Assembly: GCA_947497985.1 (NCBI GenBank)
Contig: CANMIX010000002.1
Location: 248,001 to 312,000, forward strand
Length of the DNA: 64,000 bases
Reading direction: 5' to 3'
Source: an uncultured Paracoccaceae bacterium
GTDB taxonomy: Bacteria > Pseudomonadota > Alphaproteobacteria > Rhodobacterales > Rhodobacteraceae
Every line of letters starts with the position of its first letter. Position 1 is the stretch's first letter. Positions 16,909 to 26,469 of this stretch are shown in pieces. Under the pieces are notes generated by a model, which did no database searches, had not been told where the DNA came from, and saw only the letters and a program-made list of their open reading frames with translations. The translations under genes and the position numbers were made by a program.

Positions 16909-17493
16909 GGGGGGACTCGATTCTTTTTCTGATCTCTCCCTACATAGAAAGCGGATGACCTTGCAGAGTAGGGCCAATGCGTTCCAAAAATAGGTCCAGT
17001 GTCGTCGCGGGTGTTTTCTTGTTGGACGGCATCGACAACGTCTGTGTCGTGATAGGCCGCCGAACAGGGCGGGGTCTTGCAATCTGTCGGCGCGTTGAAC
17101 AGGCTTGATGTCTTGGCACCGTGGTCCTGTGGCTTGGTTGACAACCTTGATGCCTTGGATGTCAGCCAAGGTATTTCGCTGTATTTTTCGTGGATGATTG
17201 CGGGTTTGTCGGCGTTTGAAAACCGCACGTCCTGCTGCGTCACACAGTCAAAGCTAGGCGTGCATAGGACCACCTGAACCGCGCGGCCGTGACGGTAGTT
17301 TTGCGATCTGATTGTGGAACCCTGTGATGGCGGTGTATCTTGGGGCCAATCCGAGCATTCCGGTGGTCGTGCAATGTCAAACTCTAAATGGTCTTTGCCG
17401 AATGCGTTGAATGTGACATTGTATAAAAATTGCCGCGCGTAAACATAATACGTGCGTTGGCGTCGGTGAGGATGGAGGTAGGAGTCCAAGCCG
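16909..17493. other. Divergent intergenic region between aldehyde dehydrogenase and LacI regulator
   Basis: About 585 bases without a supportable gene. The ALDH frame stays open into it, but the translation is Arg- and Cys-rich and unlike any ALDH leader. The right part is AT-richer and holds the operator-like site at 17430-17443, so it probably contains the promoters for both flanking genes. Confidence 0.5.
17430..17443. promoter_or_regulatory. Probable operator of the polyol LacI regulator (regulator side)
   Basis: TTGCCGCGCGTAAA matches 12 of 14 bases of the perfect palindrome TTTACGCGCGTAAA that lies before smoE. It is about 50 bases upstream of the regulator start, which suggests autoregulation. 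Confidence 0.6.
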
Positions 17494-18555
17494 ATGTTGG
17501 AGGAGAGAAGGCTCAAAACTCGAATGAGTGAACCAAAAATTAGAAATATGGAGGAGTTTGCCAGTGTAAGTGGCATCTCCCGCCCGACGATATCGAAGTA
17601 TTTCAACGACCCGACCAGTGTGCGGGCAACCACGCGTGAGCGCATTGAGCGCGCGTTGGAGCAGTTCGACTATCAACCAAACATGTATGCGATCAATCAG
17701 AACCGACGTCTGACCAAGAACATCGGCGTGATTGTCCCCTATCTGGCGGACCCGTTCTTTGCGGAAATGGCGCGTCACATGGAGGATCTGGTGATCGCGG
17801 CTGGATACCGGCCGGTTCTACTGGGCTCGCACGGCGATGCTGATCTGGAGGTTGAGAACCTAAACAGTCTACGGCTGATGAAGCCCGCTGGCGTCTTGTT
17901 GGCCCCCCTTGGGCGCGGATCAGACCCCGAGCGGATTGCGGAGTTCAGTCAGGATGTCCCAACGGTTCTGTTTGACGCCAATCTTGAAACCATCGGTGAG
18001 GCGTTTGTTGGGTCTAACAATCAGCAAAGCATTAATTTAATTGTGGATTACCTGTGCCGAACTGGCGAGCCGCCGTCGTTTTTTGAGATGCGACTGCCCA
18101 GCAATCCAAATGCGTTCAAGCGTCGTCAGGCCTATGTCGCAGCAATGGAAGCCTTGGGTCATGAGCCGCAGTTGATCCAGGTGGACGGCGACGGCTGGGA
18201 GTTCGAGGCGATCGGCTTTCGCGAAGGTTCGCGTGTTCTGGAAGAGCGCAGCCTGCCAACAGACACTGTTCTGTGCAGCAATGACCGTCTGGCGATTGGG
18301 TTTCTGTCGGCGGCATATCAAAAGGGTATGCGGGTTGGCTTGGGCGACGGGTGCGCGTTGCGTGTGGCTGGGCACGATGACCATCCGTTCTCACGATACA
18401 CCTGTCCGACATTGACCACGGTGTCGCAAGACTATGAGTCGATTGCCACAAAAAGCGCTGAATCACTTTTTGAGGTGATTGAGTCGGGATCTGCCGAAAA
18501 AATGCGCGAAGAGACACTTTTCGATGGAAAATTGGTCATGCGTGGTTCTGCGTAA
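17494..18555 (+). CDS. LacI-family transcriptional regulator of the polyol operon
   Basis: A 353-residue LacI/GalR repressor. The N-terminal HTH (MEEFASVSGISRPTISKYFNDPTSVRATTRERI) is followed by a hinge region and a periplasmic-binding-like sugar sensor domain starting at IGVIVPYLADPFFAEM. ATG 17494 has AGGAG nine bases upstream. A second ATG at 17524 also has a purine-rich site and gives a protein starting MSEPKIRN, so the start is uncertain by ten codons. It lies directly upstream of smoE in the same direction, with matching palindromic sites before both genes. I infer a polyol-responsive repressor of the smo operon. Confidence 0.88.
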   Translation: MLEERRLKTRMSEPKIRNMEEFASVSGISRPTISKYFNDPTSVRATTRERIERALEQFDYQPNMYAINQNRRLTKNIGVIVPYLADPFFAEMARHMEDLVIAAGYRPVLLGSHGDADLEVENLNSLRLMKPAGVLLAPLGRGSDPERIAEFSQDVPTVLFDANLETIGEAFVGSNNQQSINLIVDYLCRTGEPPSFFEMRLPSNPNAFKRRQAYVAAMEALGHEPQLIQVDGDGWEFEAIGFREGSRVLEERSLPTDTVLCSNDRLAIGFLSAAYQKGMRVGLGDGCALRVAGHDDHPFSRYTCPTLTTVSQDYESIATKSAESLFEVIESGSAEKMREETLFDGKLVMRGSA

Positions 18556-18600
18556 TTGTGCTGGTAACCACTTGTTAGCATTTGGGAAAATCTTTCAAAA

Positions 18601-18614
18601 TTTACGCGCGTAAA
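18601..18614. promoter_or_regulatory. Operator-like palindrome upstream of smoE
   Basis: TTTACGCGCGTAAA is a perfect 14-bp palindrome with the central CG typical of LacI-family operators. It lies 72 bases before the smoE start, just after the regulator gene. A near copy precedes the regulator at 17430. Confidence 0.72.
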
Positions 18615-18686
18615 AATTAAATTGACGCGATAGGGTTTTGAAGGTAGCGTTTCAAGACGACATCCAGACAACTAGGGAGGACACGG

Positions 18687-19988
18687 ATGTATCTCAAGAA
18701 CGCATTTAGTGCGGCGGTAGCCGTATCTGCATTGGCCGCAGGCGGCGCAATGGCGGATACAATCACCATCGCCACAGTGAACAACGGTGACATGATCCGC
18801 ATGCAGGGTCTCACTGACGATTTCACTGCAAAAACAGGTCACGAAGTTGAGTGGGTTACTCTGGAGGAGAACGTTCTTCGCCAGCGTGTGACCACTGACA
18901 TCTCCGCCAAGGGCGGTCAGTTCGACATCATGACCATTGGTATGTACGAAACACCGATCTGGGCCAAAAACGGTTGGCTCGTATCGCTGGACGACCTGCC
19001 TGCTGAATATGACGTAGACGACATCCTGCCCGCAATGCGCGGTGGTCTTTCGCTGGACGGCACGCTCTTTGCGGCGCCTTTCTATGGCGAAAGCTCGATG
19101 ATCATGTATCGCACGGACCTGATGGAAAAAGCAGGTATCGAAATGCCCGACGCGCCCACATGGGAAGTTGTGGCAGATGCAGCGCGCAAGATGACCGACA
19201 AAGAAAACGAAATCTACGGTATCTGTCTGCGCGGCAAAGCGGGTTGGGGCGAGAACATGGCGTTCCTCACCGCGACGTCCAACGCATTTGGTGCACGCTG
19301 GTTTGACGAAAACTGGAAACCTCAGTTCGACAGCGAAGCTTGGTCCAACACGCTGAACTTCTACATCGACCTGATGAACGACGCGGGCCCTCCCGGTGCA
19401 TCCAACAACGGTTTCAACGAAAACCTGTCGTTGTTCCAACAGGGCAAATGCGGCATGTGGATCGACGCAACCGTTGCGGCATCCTTTGTGACCAATCCTG
19501 ATGACTCCACCGTAGCTGACAAAGTTGGCTTTGCTCTGGCCCCTGATACAGGCCTCGGCAAGCGCGGTAACTGGCTCTGGGCATGGGCATTGGCCATCCC
19601 TGCAGGCACTCAAAAAGAAGGTGCTGCCAAGGAATTCATCCAGTGGGCAACATCCAAAGCCTATATCGAGCTGGTCGCTTCCAAAGAAGGTTGGGCCAAC
19701 GTACCGCCCGGTGCGCGTACCTCTCTGTATGAGAACCCGAATTACCAAGCGGTACCTTTTGCTAAAATGACGCTGGAAAGCATCCTTTCGGCAGACCCGG
19801 TGAACCCAACAGTTGACCCGGTACCTTACGTAGGTGTTCAGTTCGCAGCTATTCCGGAGTTTGCCGGTATCGCTACTCAAGTAGGGCAAGAGTTCTCGGC
19901 CGCACTGGCCGGTCAACAGACCCCTGCAGAAGCCCTGGCCAAGGCACAAGCCCTGACCACGGACGAGATGGAAGCCGCAGGCTACTAA
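18687..19988 (+). CDS. smoE: Sorbitol/mannitol ABC transporter, periplasmic binding protein
   Basis: A 433-residue family 1 extracellular solute-binding protein. The signal peptide (about 1-23) ends in AAGGAMA, followed by DTITIATVNNGDMIRMQGL. The rest reads like polyol-binding SmoE/MtlE proteins (QFDIMTIGMYETPIWAKNGW, APFYGESSMIMYRTDLM). It captures sorbitol, mannitol or related polyols in the periplasm. GGGAGG lies before the ATG. The gene is first in smoEFGK-smoS-mtlK, and downstream polyol dehydrogenases support the substrate. A stem-loop separates it from smoF. Confidence 0.92.
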   Translation: MYLKNAFSAAVAVSALAAGGAMADTITIATVNNGDMIRMQGLTDDFTAKTGHEVEWVTLEENVLRQRVTTDISAKGGQFDIMTIGMYETPIWAKNGWLVSLDDLPAEYDVDDILPAMRGGLSLDGTLFAAPFYGESSMIMYRTDLMEKAGIEMPDAPTWEVVADAARKMTDKENEIYGICLRGKAGWGENMAFLTATSNAFGARWFDENWKPQFDSEAWSNTLNFYIDLMNDAGPPGASNNGFNENLSLFQQGKCGMWIDATVAASFVTNPDDSTVADKVGFALAPDTGLGKRGNWLWAWALAIPAGTQKEGAAKEFIQWATSKAYIELVASKEGWANVPPGARTSLYENPNYQAVPFAKMTLESILSADPVNPTVDPVPYVGVQFAAIPEFAGIATQVGQEFSAALAGQQTPAEALAKAQALTTDEMEAAGY

Positions 19989-20001
19989 TCTCCCTTCCTC
20001 C

Positions 20002-20033
20002 GCCGGTGGATGACCCCAGGGTTGTTCACCGGC
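20002..20033 (+). other. Intercistronic stem-loop between smoE and smoF
   Basis: GCCGGTG (20002-20008) pairs with CACCGGC (20027-20033), with further partial pairing inside (ACCC with GGGT). It lies 13 bases after the smoE stop and has only a short pyrimidine run behind it. It probably stabilises the smoE message or partly attenuates the downstream genes. Confidence 0.55.
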
Positions 20034-20099
20034 CCCTTTCTTAAATCGGCCAACATAATCAATGCGGAACTCATGGTCCGCGAACAATGGAGGTGTGTC

Positions 20100-20966
20100 A
20101 TGGCCACACAGCATTCCCGATCCGCAGCCCGCCTCATGATGGCCCCGGCGGTCGTCTTGCTTCTGGGCTGGATGCTCGTCCCGCTCACGATGACCCTGTG
20201 GTTTTCGTTCAAGAAATACTTGCCGCTACGCGGAGGAGACCTCGGCTGGGTTGGTTTTGACAACTACATCCGTTTTGTAACCTCCAGCGCGTTTTGGCCG
20301 TCTGTTCTGACTACGCTCACAATTGTTGGTGGTGTCCTGATCATCACCATCGTGCTGGGCGTTTTGCTGGCAATCCTGTTGAACCAGCCGATGTGGGGCC
20401 AAGGTATTGTCCGCATTCTGGTCATCGCGCCGTTCTTTGTTATGCCAACCGTTTCGGCGCTGGTGTGGAAGAACATGTTCATGGACCCGGTGAACGGCCT
20501 GTTCGCCCATCTGTGGAAGTTCTTTGGAGCCGAACCCATGGTCTGGTTGACCGAGGCCTCGCTGGAATCGATCATCTTGATCGTCAGCTGGCAATGGCTG
20601 CCCTTTGCGACCCTGATCCTGCTGACCGCGATCCAATCTTTGGACGGCGAACAGCTGGAAGCATCTGAAATGGATGGCGCAAGCCCGCTGGCACGCTTTG
20701 GCTATATCGTTTTGCCCCACCTGGGCCGTGCGATCACCATCGTGCTCTTGATCCAGACGATCTTCCTGCTGTCGATCTTTGCAGAGATCTTCGTCACCAC
20801 CCAAGGTGCCTTTGGTACCAAAACCCTGACCTATCTGATTTTCCAGCGCGTGCTTGAAAGCCAGAATATCGGACTGGGCTCTGCTGGTGGTGTCTATGCA
20901 ATCATTCTTGCCAATATCGTTGCCATCTTCCTGATGCGCATCGTCGGCAAAAATCTGGACGCGTGA
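20100..20966 (+). CDS. smoF: Sorbitol/mannitol ABC transporter, permease 1
   Basis: A 288-residue MalF-type permease with six predicted membrane helices and the EAA-like loop EASEMDGASPLARFGYIVLPHL at about 213-234. ATG 20100 was chosen because GGAGGT lies seven bases upstream and the protein begins MATQHSRSAARLMMAPA; the open frame runs 30 codons further upstream over the stem-loop. With SmoG it forms the inner-membrane channel for polyol import. The stop is 12 bases before smoG. Confidence 0.93.
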   Translation: MATQHSRSAARLMMAPAVVLLLGWMLVPLTMTLWFSFKKYLPLRGGDLGWVGFDNYIRFVTSSAFWPSVLTTLTIVGGVLIITIVLGVLLAILLNQPMWGQGIVRILVIAPFFVMPTVSALVWKNMFMDPVNGLFAHLWKFFGAEPMVWLTEASLESIILIVSWQWLPFATLILLTAIQSLDGEQLEASEMDGASPLARFGYIVLPHLGRAITIVLLIQTIFLLSIFAEIFVTTQGAFGTKTLTYLIFQRVLESQNIGLGSAGGVYAIILANIVAIFLMRIVGKNLDA

Positions 20967-20978
20967 GGAGGCACCCAT

Positions 20979-21809
20979 ATGGCACGTGCAGTTACGCAAA
21001 AACGAAAAATCATCAATACGACCGCCGCTTGGGCCGTTGGCTTGCTGATCTTCTTTCCGATCCTGTGGACCATTCTCACCAGCTTCAAAACCGAAGCGGT
21101 GGCCATTGCAGACCCACCCGTCTTTTTGGGGTTTGACTGGACCTTAGAAAACTACGCGACCGTTCTGGAGCGCTCTGACTATGCGCGCTTCTTGTGGAAT
21201 TCGATCATTATCGCCGGTGGCTCCACCGTATTAGGCATTATCATCGCTATTCCGGCAGCCTGGTCGATGGCCTTTGTGCCCAGCAAGCGGACCAAAGACA
21301 TCCTCTTGTGGATGCTCTCCACCAAGATGTTGCCTGCGGTTGGTGTTCTGTATCCGATCTACCTGATCTTTATCAAAATGGGGATTCTGGATACAAAAAT
21401 TGGCCTGATGATCGTTCTGATGTTGATTAACCTGCCGATCATCGTGTGGATGCTTTACACCTACTTCAAGGAGATCCCCGGTGAGATCTTGGAAGCGGCC
21501 CGCATGGATGGCGCGTCGTTGAAAGAGGAAGTGGTCCACATCCTGACCCCCATGGCGATCCCCGGCATTGCATCGACCTTGCTGCTGAACGTCATCCTGG
21601 CCTGGAACGAAGCCTTCTGGACCTTGAACCTGACAGCCGCCAAAGCGGCACCGCTGACAGCGTTCATTGCAAGCTATTCCAGCCCGGAAGGCCTGTTCTA
21701 CGCCAAGCTTAGCGCGGCATCGACGATGGCGATTGCGCCGATCCTGATCCTGGGCTGGTTCAGCCAGAAACAACTTGTCAGCGGCCTGACCTTCGGCGCC
21801 GTGAAATAA
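20979..21809 (+). CDS. smoG: Sorbitol/mannitol ABC transporter, permease 2
   Basis: A 276-residue MalG-type permease with six membrane segments and the EAA loop [21 protein letters not shown]. The start has GAGGAGG upstream. It is the partner of SmoF in the membrane and lies between it and the ATPase gene. Sequence, length and order match polyol transporters of Rhodobacter sphaeroides. Confidence 0.93.
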   Translation: MARAVTQKRKIINTTAAWAVGLLIFFPILWTILTSFKTEAVAIADPPVFLGFDWTLENYATVLERSDYARFLWNSIIIAGGSTVLGIIIAIPAAWSMAFVPSKRTKDILLWMLSTKMLPAVGVLYPIYLIFIKMGILDTKIGLMIVLMLINLPIIVWMLYTYFKEIPGEILEAARMDGASLKEEVVHILTPMAIPGIASTLLLNVILAWNEAFWTLNLTAAKAAPLTAFIASYSSPEGLFYAKLSAASTMAIAPILILGWFSQKQLVSGLTFGAVK

Positions 21810-21820
21810 GGAATAGACTT

Positions 21821-22825
21821 ATGGGACGTATTGTACTTGAGAAAGTCCAGAAAAAGTTTGGCGAGGTCGAAGTTATTCCGCCACTGGACCTGACCATCGA
21901 AGACGGTGAATTTACAGTGTTTGTTGGCCCCTCGGGCTGCGGTAAATCTACCCTTTTGCGCCTGATCGCAGGTCTGGAAGACACCACCAGCGGTCGTATC
22001 GTGATCGATGATGCCGATGCAACCGAGGTGCCGCCTGCAAAACGCGGTCTGGCGATGGTGTTCCAAAGCTATGCTTTGTACCCGCATATGTCGGTGCGCA
22101 AAAACATCGCCTTCCCGATGAAGATGGCGAAAATGCCGGAAGACGAGCAAAACCGTCGGATCGAAGCTGCGGCCAAAGCTCTGAACCTGACCGACTATCT
22201 GGACCGCAAGCCGGGTCAGTTGTCAGGTGGTCAGCGCCAGCGTGTTGCGATCGGCCGTTCGATTGTGCGCGAACCCTCGGCGTTCCTGTTTGACGAACCT
22301 TTGTCAAACCTGGATGCGGCCCTGCGGGTTGGCATGCGCCTTGAAATCAGCGAGCTGCACGAGCGCCTGAAAACCACGATGATCTATGTGACCCACGATC
22401 AGGTCGAAGCCATGACCATGGCGGACAAGATCGTTGTGTTGCGCGCTGGTCATATCGAACAGGTTGGTAGCCCGCTTGAGCTGTATCACAAGCCGCGCAA
22501 CGAATTTGTTGCAGGCTTTATCGGCTCTCCCAAGATGAACATCATCCACGGGGAAGAGGCGCAAAAGCTGGGCGCATCCGGTGTTGGCATCCGTCCAGAG
22601 CACATTGACGTCAGCAAGACCGACGGCATGTGGAAAGGACGCGTGGGCGTTGCCGAACATCTTGGTTCTGACACGTTCATCCACGTCCATGACACCGGTC
22701 TGACTGATATGATCACCGTGCGGATCACCGGCGATATCGAAGCGCGTCATGGCGACACGATCTATCTGACACCGCAAATGGATCAATTGCACAAGTTTGA
22801 CCAACAAGGGTTGCGGGTCGAATGA
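21821..22825 (+). CDS. smoK: Sorbitol/mannitol ABC transporter, ATP-binding protein
   Basis: A 334-residue MalK-type ATPase. Walker A is GPSGCGKST, the signature is LSGGQRQR, Walker B is [12 protein letters not shown], and the switch His is in [10 protein letters not shown]. The C-terminal part after about 235 is the TOBE regulatory domain found in sugar importers. It energises SmoFG. The stop overlaps the start of smoS. Confidence 0.94.
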   Translation: MGRIVLEKVQKKFGEVEVIPPLDLTIEDGEFTVFVGPSGCGKSTLLRLIAGLEDTTSGRIVIDDADATEVPPAKRGLAMVFQSYALYPHMSVRKNIAFPMKMAKMPEDEQNRRIEAAAKALNLTDYLDRKPGQLSGGQRQRVAIGRSIVREPSAFLFDEPLSNLDAALRVGMRLEISELHERLKTTMIYVTHDQVEAMTMADKIVVLRAGHIEQVGSPLELYHKPRNEFVAGFIGSPKMNIIHGEEAQKLGASGVGIRPEHIDVSKTDGMWKGRVGVAEHLGSDTFIHVHDTGLTDMITVRITGDIEARHGDTIYLTPQMDQLHKFDQQGLRVE

Positions 22826-23595
22826 TGCGACTGGCGGGCAAATGCGCGCTGATCACTGGCGCTGCACGAGGCATAGGACTGGCATTTGCCCAGGCCTATG
22901 TCCGCGAAGGTGCCAATGTTGCCATTGCAGACATCAATTATGAGGCCGCCCAAAGCGCCGCACAGGACCTTGGTCCGGCGGCGCATGCGGTCACTTTGGA
23001 TGTCACCCGCCAAGACAGTATTGATCAGGCTGTCAATGAGACGATCGAAACCCTCGGTCAGATCGACATCCTGATCAACAATGCAGCCCTCTTTACCGCC
23101 GCGCCCATCGTGGAAATCACGCGCCAGGACTATGATCGTGTGTTTGACGTCAATGTCTCTGGCACGCTGTTCACATTGCAAGCGGTGGCCCGCCACATGA
23201 TCGCACGCGGGCAGGGCGGCAAGATTATCAATATGGCCAGCCAGGCCGGTCGTCGCGGTGAAGCTTTGGTTGGCGTCTATTGCGCCACCAAGGCGGCGAC
23301 GATCAGCCTGACCCAATCGGCCGGTCTGGATCTGATCCAGCACGGTATCAACGTCAACGCCATCGCTCCGGGCGTGGTGGACGGTGAACATTGGGACGGG
23401 GTCGATGCTTTCTTTGCAAAATACGAAGGCAAGGCACCGGGGCAAAAGAAGAAAGAAGTCGGCGACAGCGTTCCTTTTGGGCGCATGGGTCGTGCCGAAG
23501 ATCTCGTGGGTATGGCGGTGTTTCTGGCCAGTGAAGAGGCCAATTACATCGTCGCCCAGACTTACAACGTCGATGGCGGACAGTGGATGAGCTGA
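22822..23595 (+). CDS. smoS: Sorbitol (polyol) dehydrogenase, SDR family
   Basis: A 256-257-residue classical SDR that closely resembles the sorbitol dehydrogenase SmoS of Rhodobacter sphaeroides over its whole length. Motifs are TGAARGIG at the N-terminus, NNAA, and the intact YCATK catalytic pair. It oxidises sorbitol to fructose, or galactitol to tagatose, with NAD+. Two ATGs are in tandem: 22822 overlaps the smoK stop (ATGA), while 22825 gives the MRLAGK start seen in SmoS, so the start is uncertain by one codon. The stop overlaps mtlK by one base. Confidence 0.93.
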   Translation: MMRLAGKCALITGAARGIGLAFAQAYVREGANVAIADINYEAAQSAAQDLGPAAHAVTLDVTRQDSIDQAVNETIETLGQIDILINNAALFTAAPIVEITRQDYDRVFDVNVSGTLFTLQAVARHMIARGQGGKIINMASQAGRRGEALVGVYCATKAATISLTQSAGLDLIQHGINVNAIAPGVVDGEHWDGVDAFFAKYEGKAPGQKKKEVGDSVPFGRMGRAEDLVGMAVFLASEEANYIVAQTYNVDGGQWMS

Positions 23596-25100
23596 TGGAC
23601 AACAATAATCATGAGAAGGCAGCTGTTAAGCTGTCCAATGCAAGCCTGGCGCAGCTGCCCCAGGCGATTTCGCGCCCCACCTATGACCGCACCTCCCTTG
23701 CTGCGGGCATTGTGCACATCGGGCTGGGTAACTTCCACCGGGCTCACCAGGCCTGGTATACCCACCAGCTGATGCAAAAAGGTGAGGGGCAAAACTGGGC
23801 AATCCTGGGAGCGGGTGTACGTCAATATGACACCCTCATGCGCGACCGCCTGCTGAAACAGGATTGCCTGACCACTCTGATTGAGCTGGACCCCAGCGGC
23901 ACTTCGGCCGAGGTTACGGGCTCCATGATCGATTACGTGCCGATCACCGATGGCAATGCCCCGTTGATCAAGGCGATGTCGGACCCTCAAATTCGCATTG
24001 TGGCCCTGACAGTGACCGAAGGCGGCTATTTCTTGGACCCCGCGACGGGCGTGCCGGATCTGAGCCACGCCGACCTGCAACAGGATGTGATCAACCCGAC
24101 CCGTCCGACCACGGCATTTGGTGCGATTACCGCGGCTTTCGCGGCGCGGCGCGCTGCGGGTCTGGGACCCTTCACGGTGCAAAGCTGCGACAATCTGCAG
24201 GGCAATGGTCATATCACGCGTGACTTGGTTGTTGGTCTTGCCAAACTGCAAGACCCCACATTGGCTGAGTGGATCGCGGAAAACGCGTCCTTCCCGAATT
24301 CCATGGTCGACTGCATCGTGCCCGCAACCGGCCCCGATGAAATCGCACTGGCGCAAAGCCTCGGCATCGACGACGCAGCCCCCGTCACCCATGAAAATTA
24401 CCGCCAATGGGTGATCGAAGATGACTTCTGCGCCGGTCGCCCGGATTGGGAAAAGGTGGGCGCGACGTTTACGGACAAGGTTGAGGCCTATGAGGCGGTG
24501 AAAATCCGCATTCTGAATGCCGGCCACCAAGTTCTGGCGAACGCCGGCGAGCTGTTGTCGCTTGAGACCATCTCGGACTGCATGTCAGATCCCGACATCA
24601 GCGCGTTTTTTGACAAGGTCCAGGCCGAAGAGATGTCGCCTACGGTCCAACCGGTGCCGGGCATGGCGGTTGTCGACTATGTAGCCCTGGTGCGTAGCCG
24701 CTTCAGCAACCCACGCATCCGGGACACAACCCGGCGTGTGGCCTTTGACGGCTCGTCACGCCATACCGGGTTCCTGTTGCCGATCCTGTCGGATTCCCTT
24801 GCCGCGGGGGGCTCGGTCGAGGGGCTCAGCCTGGTCGAAGCGCTCTGGGCTCGTATGTGTGCAGGCACCCGCGAAGATGGCAGCGTGATCGAAGCCAACG
24901 ACCCCGACTGGGACCGTTTGCATGATCTGGCCAAAGCGGCGCAGGCAGATCCGTCCAAATGGTTGGAGCAGCCGCAAATCTATGGTGATCTGGCTGAGAC
25001 TGCGCAGTTCTGCGATGCCTTTACCAAATGGCTGACCCATCTGTGGGCCGACGGCACACGGGCAACGTTGCGGCGTTATCTGGCGCAAGCGGCATCCTAA
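23595..25100 (+). CDS. mtlK: Mannitol 2-dehydrogenase
   Basis: A 501-residue long-chain polyol dehydrogenase that oxidises mannitol (also arabitol or sorbitol in some members) to the ketose with NAD+. The N-terminal Rossmann part holds VHIGLGNFHRAHQAWY; the catalytic region has EAVKIRILNAGHQ with the expected Lys, Asn and His. ATG 23595 overlaps the smoS stop (TGATG). Being last in the operon it channels mannitol imported by SmoEFGK to fructose. No fructokinase gene follows here. Confidence 0.93.
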   Translation: MDNNNHEKAAVKLSNASLAQLPQAISRPTYDRTSLAAGIVHIGLGNFHRAHQAWYTHQLMQKGEGQNWAILGAGVRQYDTLMRDRLLKQDCLTTLIELDPSGTSAEVTGSMIDYVPITDGNAPLIKAMSDPQIRIVALTVTEGGYFLDPATGVPDLSHADLQQDVINPTRPTTAFGAITAAFAARRAAGLGPFTVQSCDNLQGNGHITRDLVVGLAKLQDPTLAEWIAENASFPNSMVDCIVPATGPDEIALAQSLGIDDAAPVTHENYRQWVIEDDFCAGRPDWEKVGATFTDKVEAYEAVKIRILNAGHQVLANAGELLSLETISDCMSDPDISAFFDKVQAEEMSPTVQPVPGMAVVDYVALVRSRFSNPRIRDTTRRVAFDGSSRHTGFLLPILSDSLAAGGSVEGLSLVEALWARMCAGTREDGSVIEANDPDWDRLHDLAKAAQADPSKWLEQPQIYGDLAETAQFCDAFTKWLTHLWADGTRATLRRYLAQAAS

Positions 25101-25133
25101 AAGCCGCATAATTCACAGATTAAACGATGTTTC

Positions 25134-25152
25134 GGGGCGGTTTTACCGCCCC
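25134..25152. terminator. Hairpin between convergent mtlK and GH1 genes
   Basis: GGGGCGGT (25134-25141) pairs with ACCGCCCC (25145-25152) over a three-base loop. It overlaps the stop codon of the minus-strand glucosidase. No clear U tract follows on either strand, so termination is possible but not certain. Confidence 0.4.
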
Positions 25153-26465
25153 AACGCGTCTTTGAGGGTCAGAAACGAGGCTTTTGGGGTGCGTTTCATC
25201 GTGTCGAAATCCACATGCACCATGCCAAAGCGTTTCTCATACCCCAAGGCCCATTCGTAGTTGTCCAGCAGCGACCATAGGAAATAACCCTCCACCGGCA
25301 CGGCGTCTGCAACGGCCTTTAACACGGCATCTAGGTGCTGGTTTATGTAATCGATCCGTGCAACGTCATGAACGGCGCCGTCGCTGATCACATCCGCATT
25401 GGCCATGCCGTTTTCGGTAATGTGGATGGGCAGCTCGCCCGTGTATTCGGCGGCGGTACGTTTCAGGAATTCATAGAGCCCTTCGGGGTAGATCTCCCAA
25501 CCCATCTGCGTCTTGGGCAACGGGCCGTCGACCTCGTGATGGTGTGGCCAGGGGCCATCGTTCGGGGCGAGCAGCTTGCGCGTGTAGTAATTCACCCCGC
25601 ACCAATCCACCGGCTGTGCAATGGTGTCAAAATCATCCTGCCAGCGTTTCGGCATATGGGGCTCTAACCCTTCCAGCACCAGATCCGGATAGCATTTATG
25701 AAAGATCCCGCTCAGGAAAAACCGATTGTAGTAGGCGTCATAAGTATCGGCCGCCTTGCGCGCCTCCGGGCTGTCATCCACCGGGTCAGCCCATTCCATG
25801 TTGAAAATCGCCCCAAGGTTTCCCATGCCCATTCCGCGCATCCGCTCAATTGCGGTACCATGGGCCAAAAGGACATGATGCATGGCATGCGCCGTGGCGC
25901 GAATGTCGCGCAGGCCAGGGGCGTGATGGCCCAGAAAATGGCTTAACCAGCTGACACACCAGGGTTCGTTGATCGGCGCGACACTGTGCATACGGTCACC
26001 GATACGGCCCATGATCACCTCGGTGAAATCGCCAAACCAACCGGCAATGTCGCGGTTGCGCCAGCCGCCGAGGTCCGCCAGAGGTGCCGGCAGCTCCCAG
26101 TGATATAGGGTCGCGCAGGGTTTGATGCCCCGTTCCAGCATCGCATCCGTCAGCCGGTCGTAGTAATCCAACCCCTCCTGATTTACCGGGCCGCGCCCCT
26201 CGGGCATTACCCGCGCCCAACTGGTGGAAAACCGATAGCAGTCCAGCCCGGCCGCTGCGATCAGGTCCAGATCTTCGCCGTAGCGGTGATAGTGGTCGCA
26301 GCCCTGCGCGCCATCTTCCGCCCGCACCACGTTGCCTGGCGTGGCAGCAAAGGTGTCCCAATGGGTGGCGCCCGCACCACCAAAGGCATGGCCTTCGATC
26401 TGATAGGCCGACGTTGCGACGCCAAATTGGAAATCTTGTGGGAAATCAGAGCGTTTGAAGTGCAT
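25143..26465 (-). CDS. Beta-glucosidase, glycoside hydrolase family 1
   Basis: A 440-residue GH1 enzyme. The N-terminal FQFGVATSAYQIEG, the acid/base Glu167 in INEPWC and the nucleophile Glu351 in ITENGMA are intact. It has no signal peptide, so it cleaves imported beta-glucosides in the cytoplasm. ATG 26465 has AGGA before it and lies four bases after the aglR stop; the frame runs 14 codons further into aglR. The gene is cotranscribed with aglR and divergent from the alpha-glucoside operon, which suggests that one regulator governs use of both kinds of glucoside. Confidence 0.93.
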   Translation of the reverse strand: MHFKRSDFPQDFQFGVATSAYQIEGHAFGGAGATHWDTFAATPGNVVRAEDGAQGCDHYHRYGEDLDLIAAAGLDCYRFSTSWARVMPEGRGPVNQEGLDYYDRLTDAMLERGIKPCATLYHWELPAPLADLGGWRNRDIAGWFGDFTEVIMGRIGDRMHSVAPINEPWCVSWLSHFLGHHAPGLRDIRATAHAMHHVLLAHGTAIERMRGMGMGNLGAIFNMEWADPVDDSPEARKAADTYDAYYNRFFLSGIFHKCYPDLVLEGLEPHMPKRWQDDFDTIAQPVDWCGVNYYTRKLLAPNDGPWPHHHEVDGPLPKTQMGWEIYPEGLYEFLKRTAAEYTGELPIHITENGMANADVISDGAVHDVARIDYINQHLDAVLKAVADAVPVEGYFLWSLLDNYEWALGYEKRFGMVHVDFDTMKRTPKASFLTLKDALGR

Positions 26466-26469
26466 GGTT

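Noticed and set aside
18672-20114. 480-codon open frame on the minus strand
   Set aside because: Shadow of smoE and its flanks; Cys/His/Arg-rich with no family motif.
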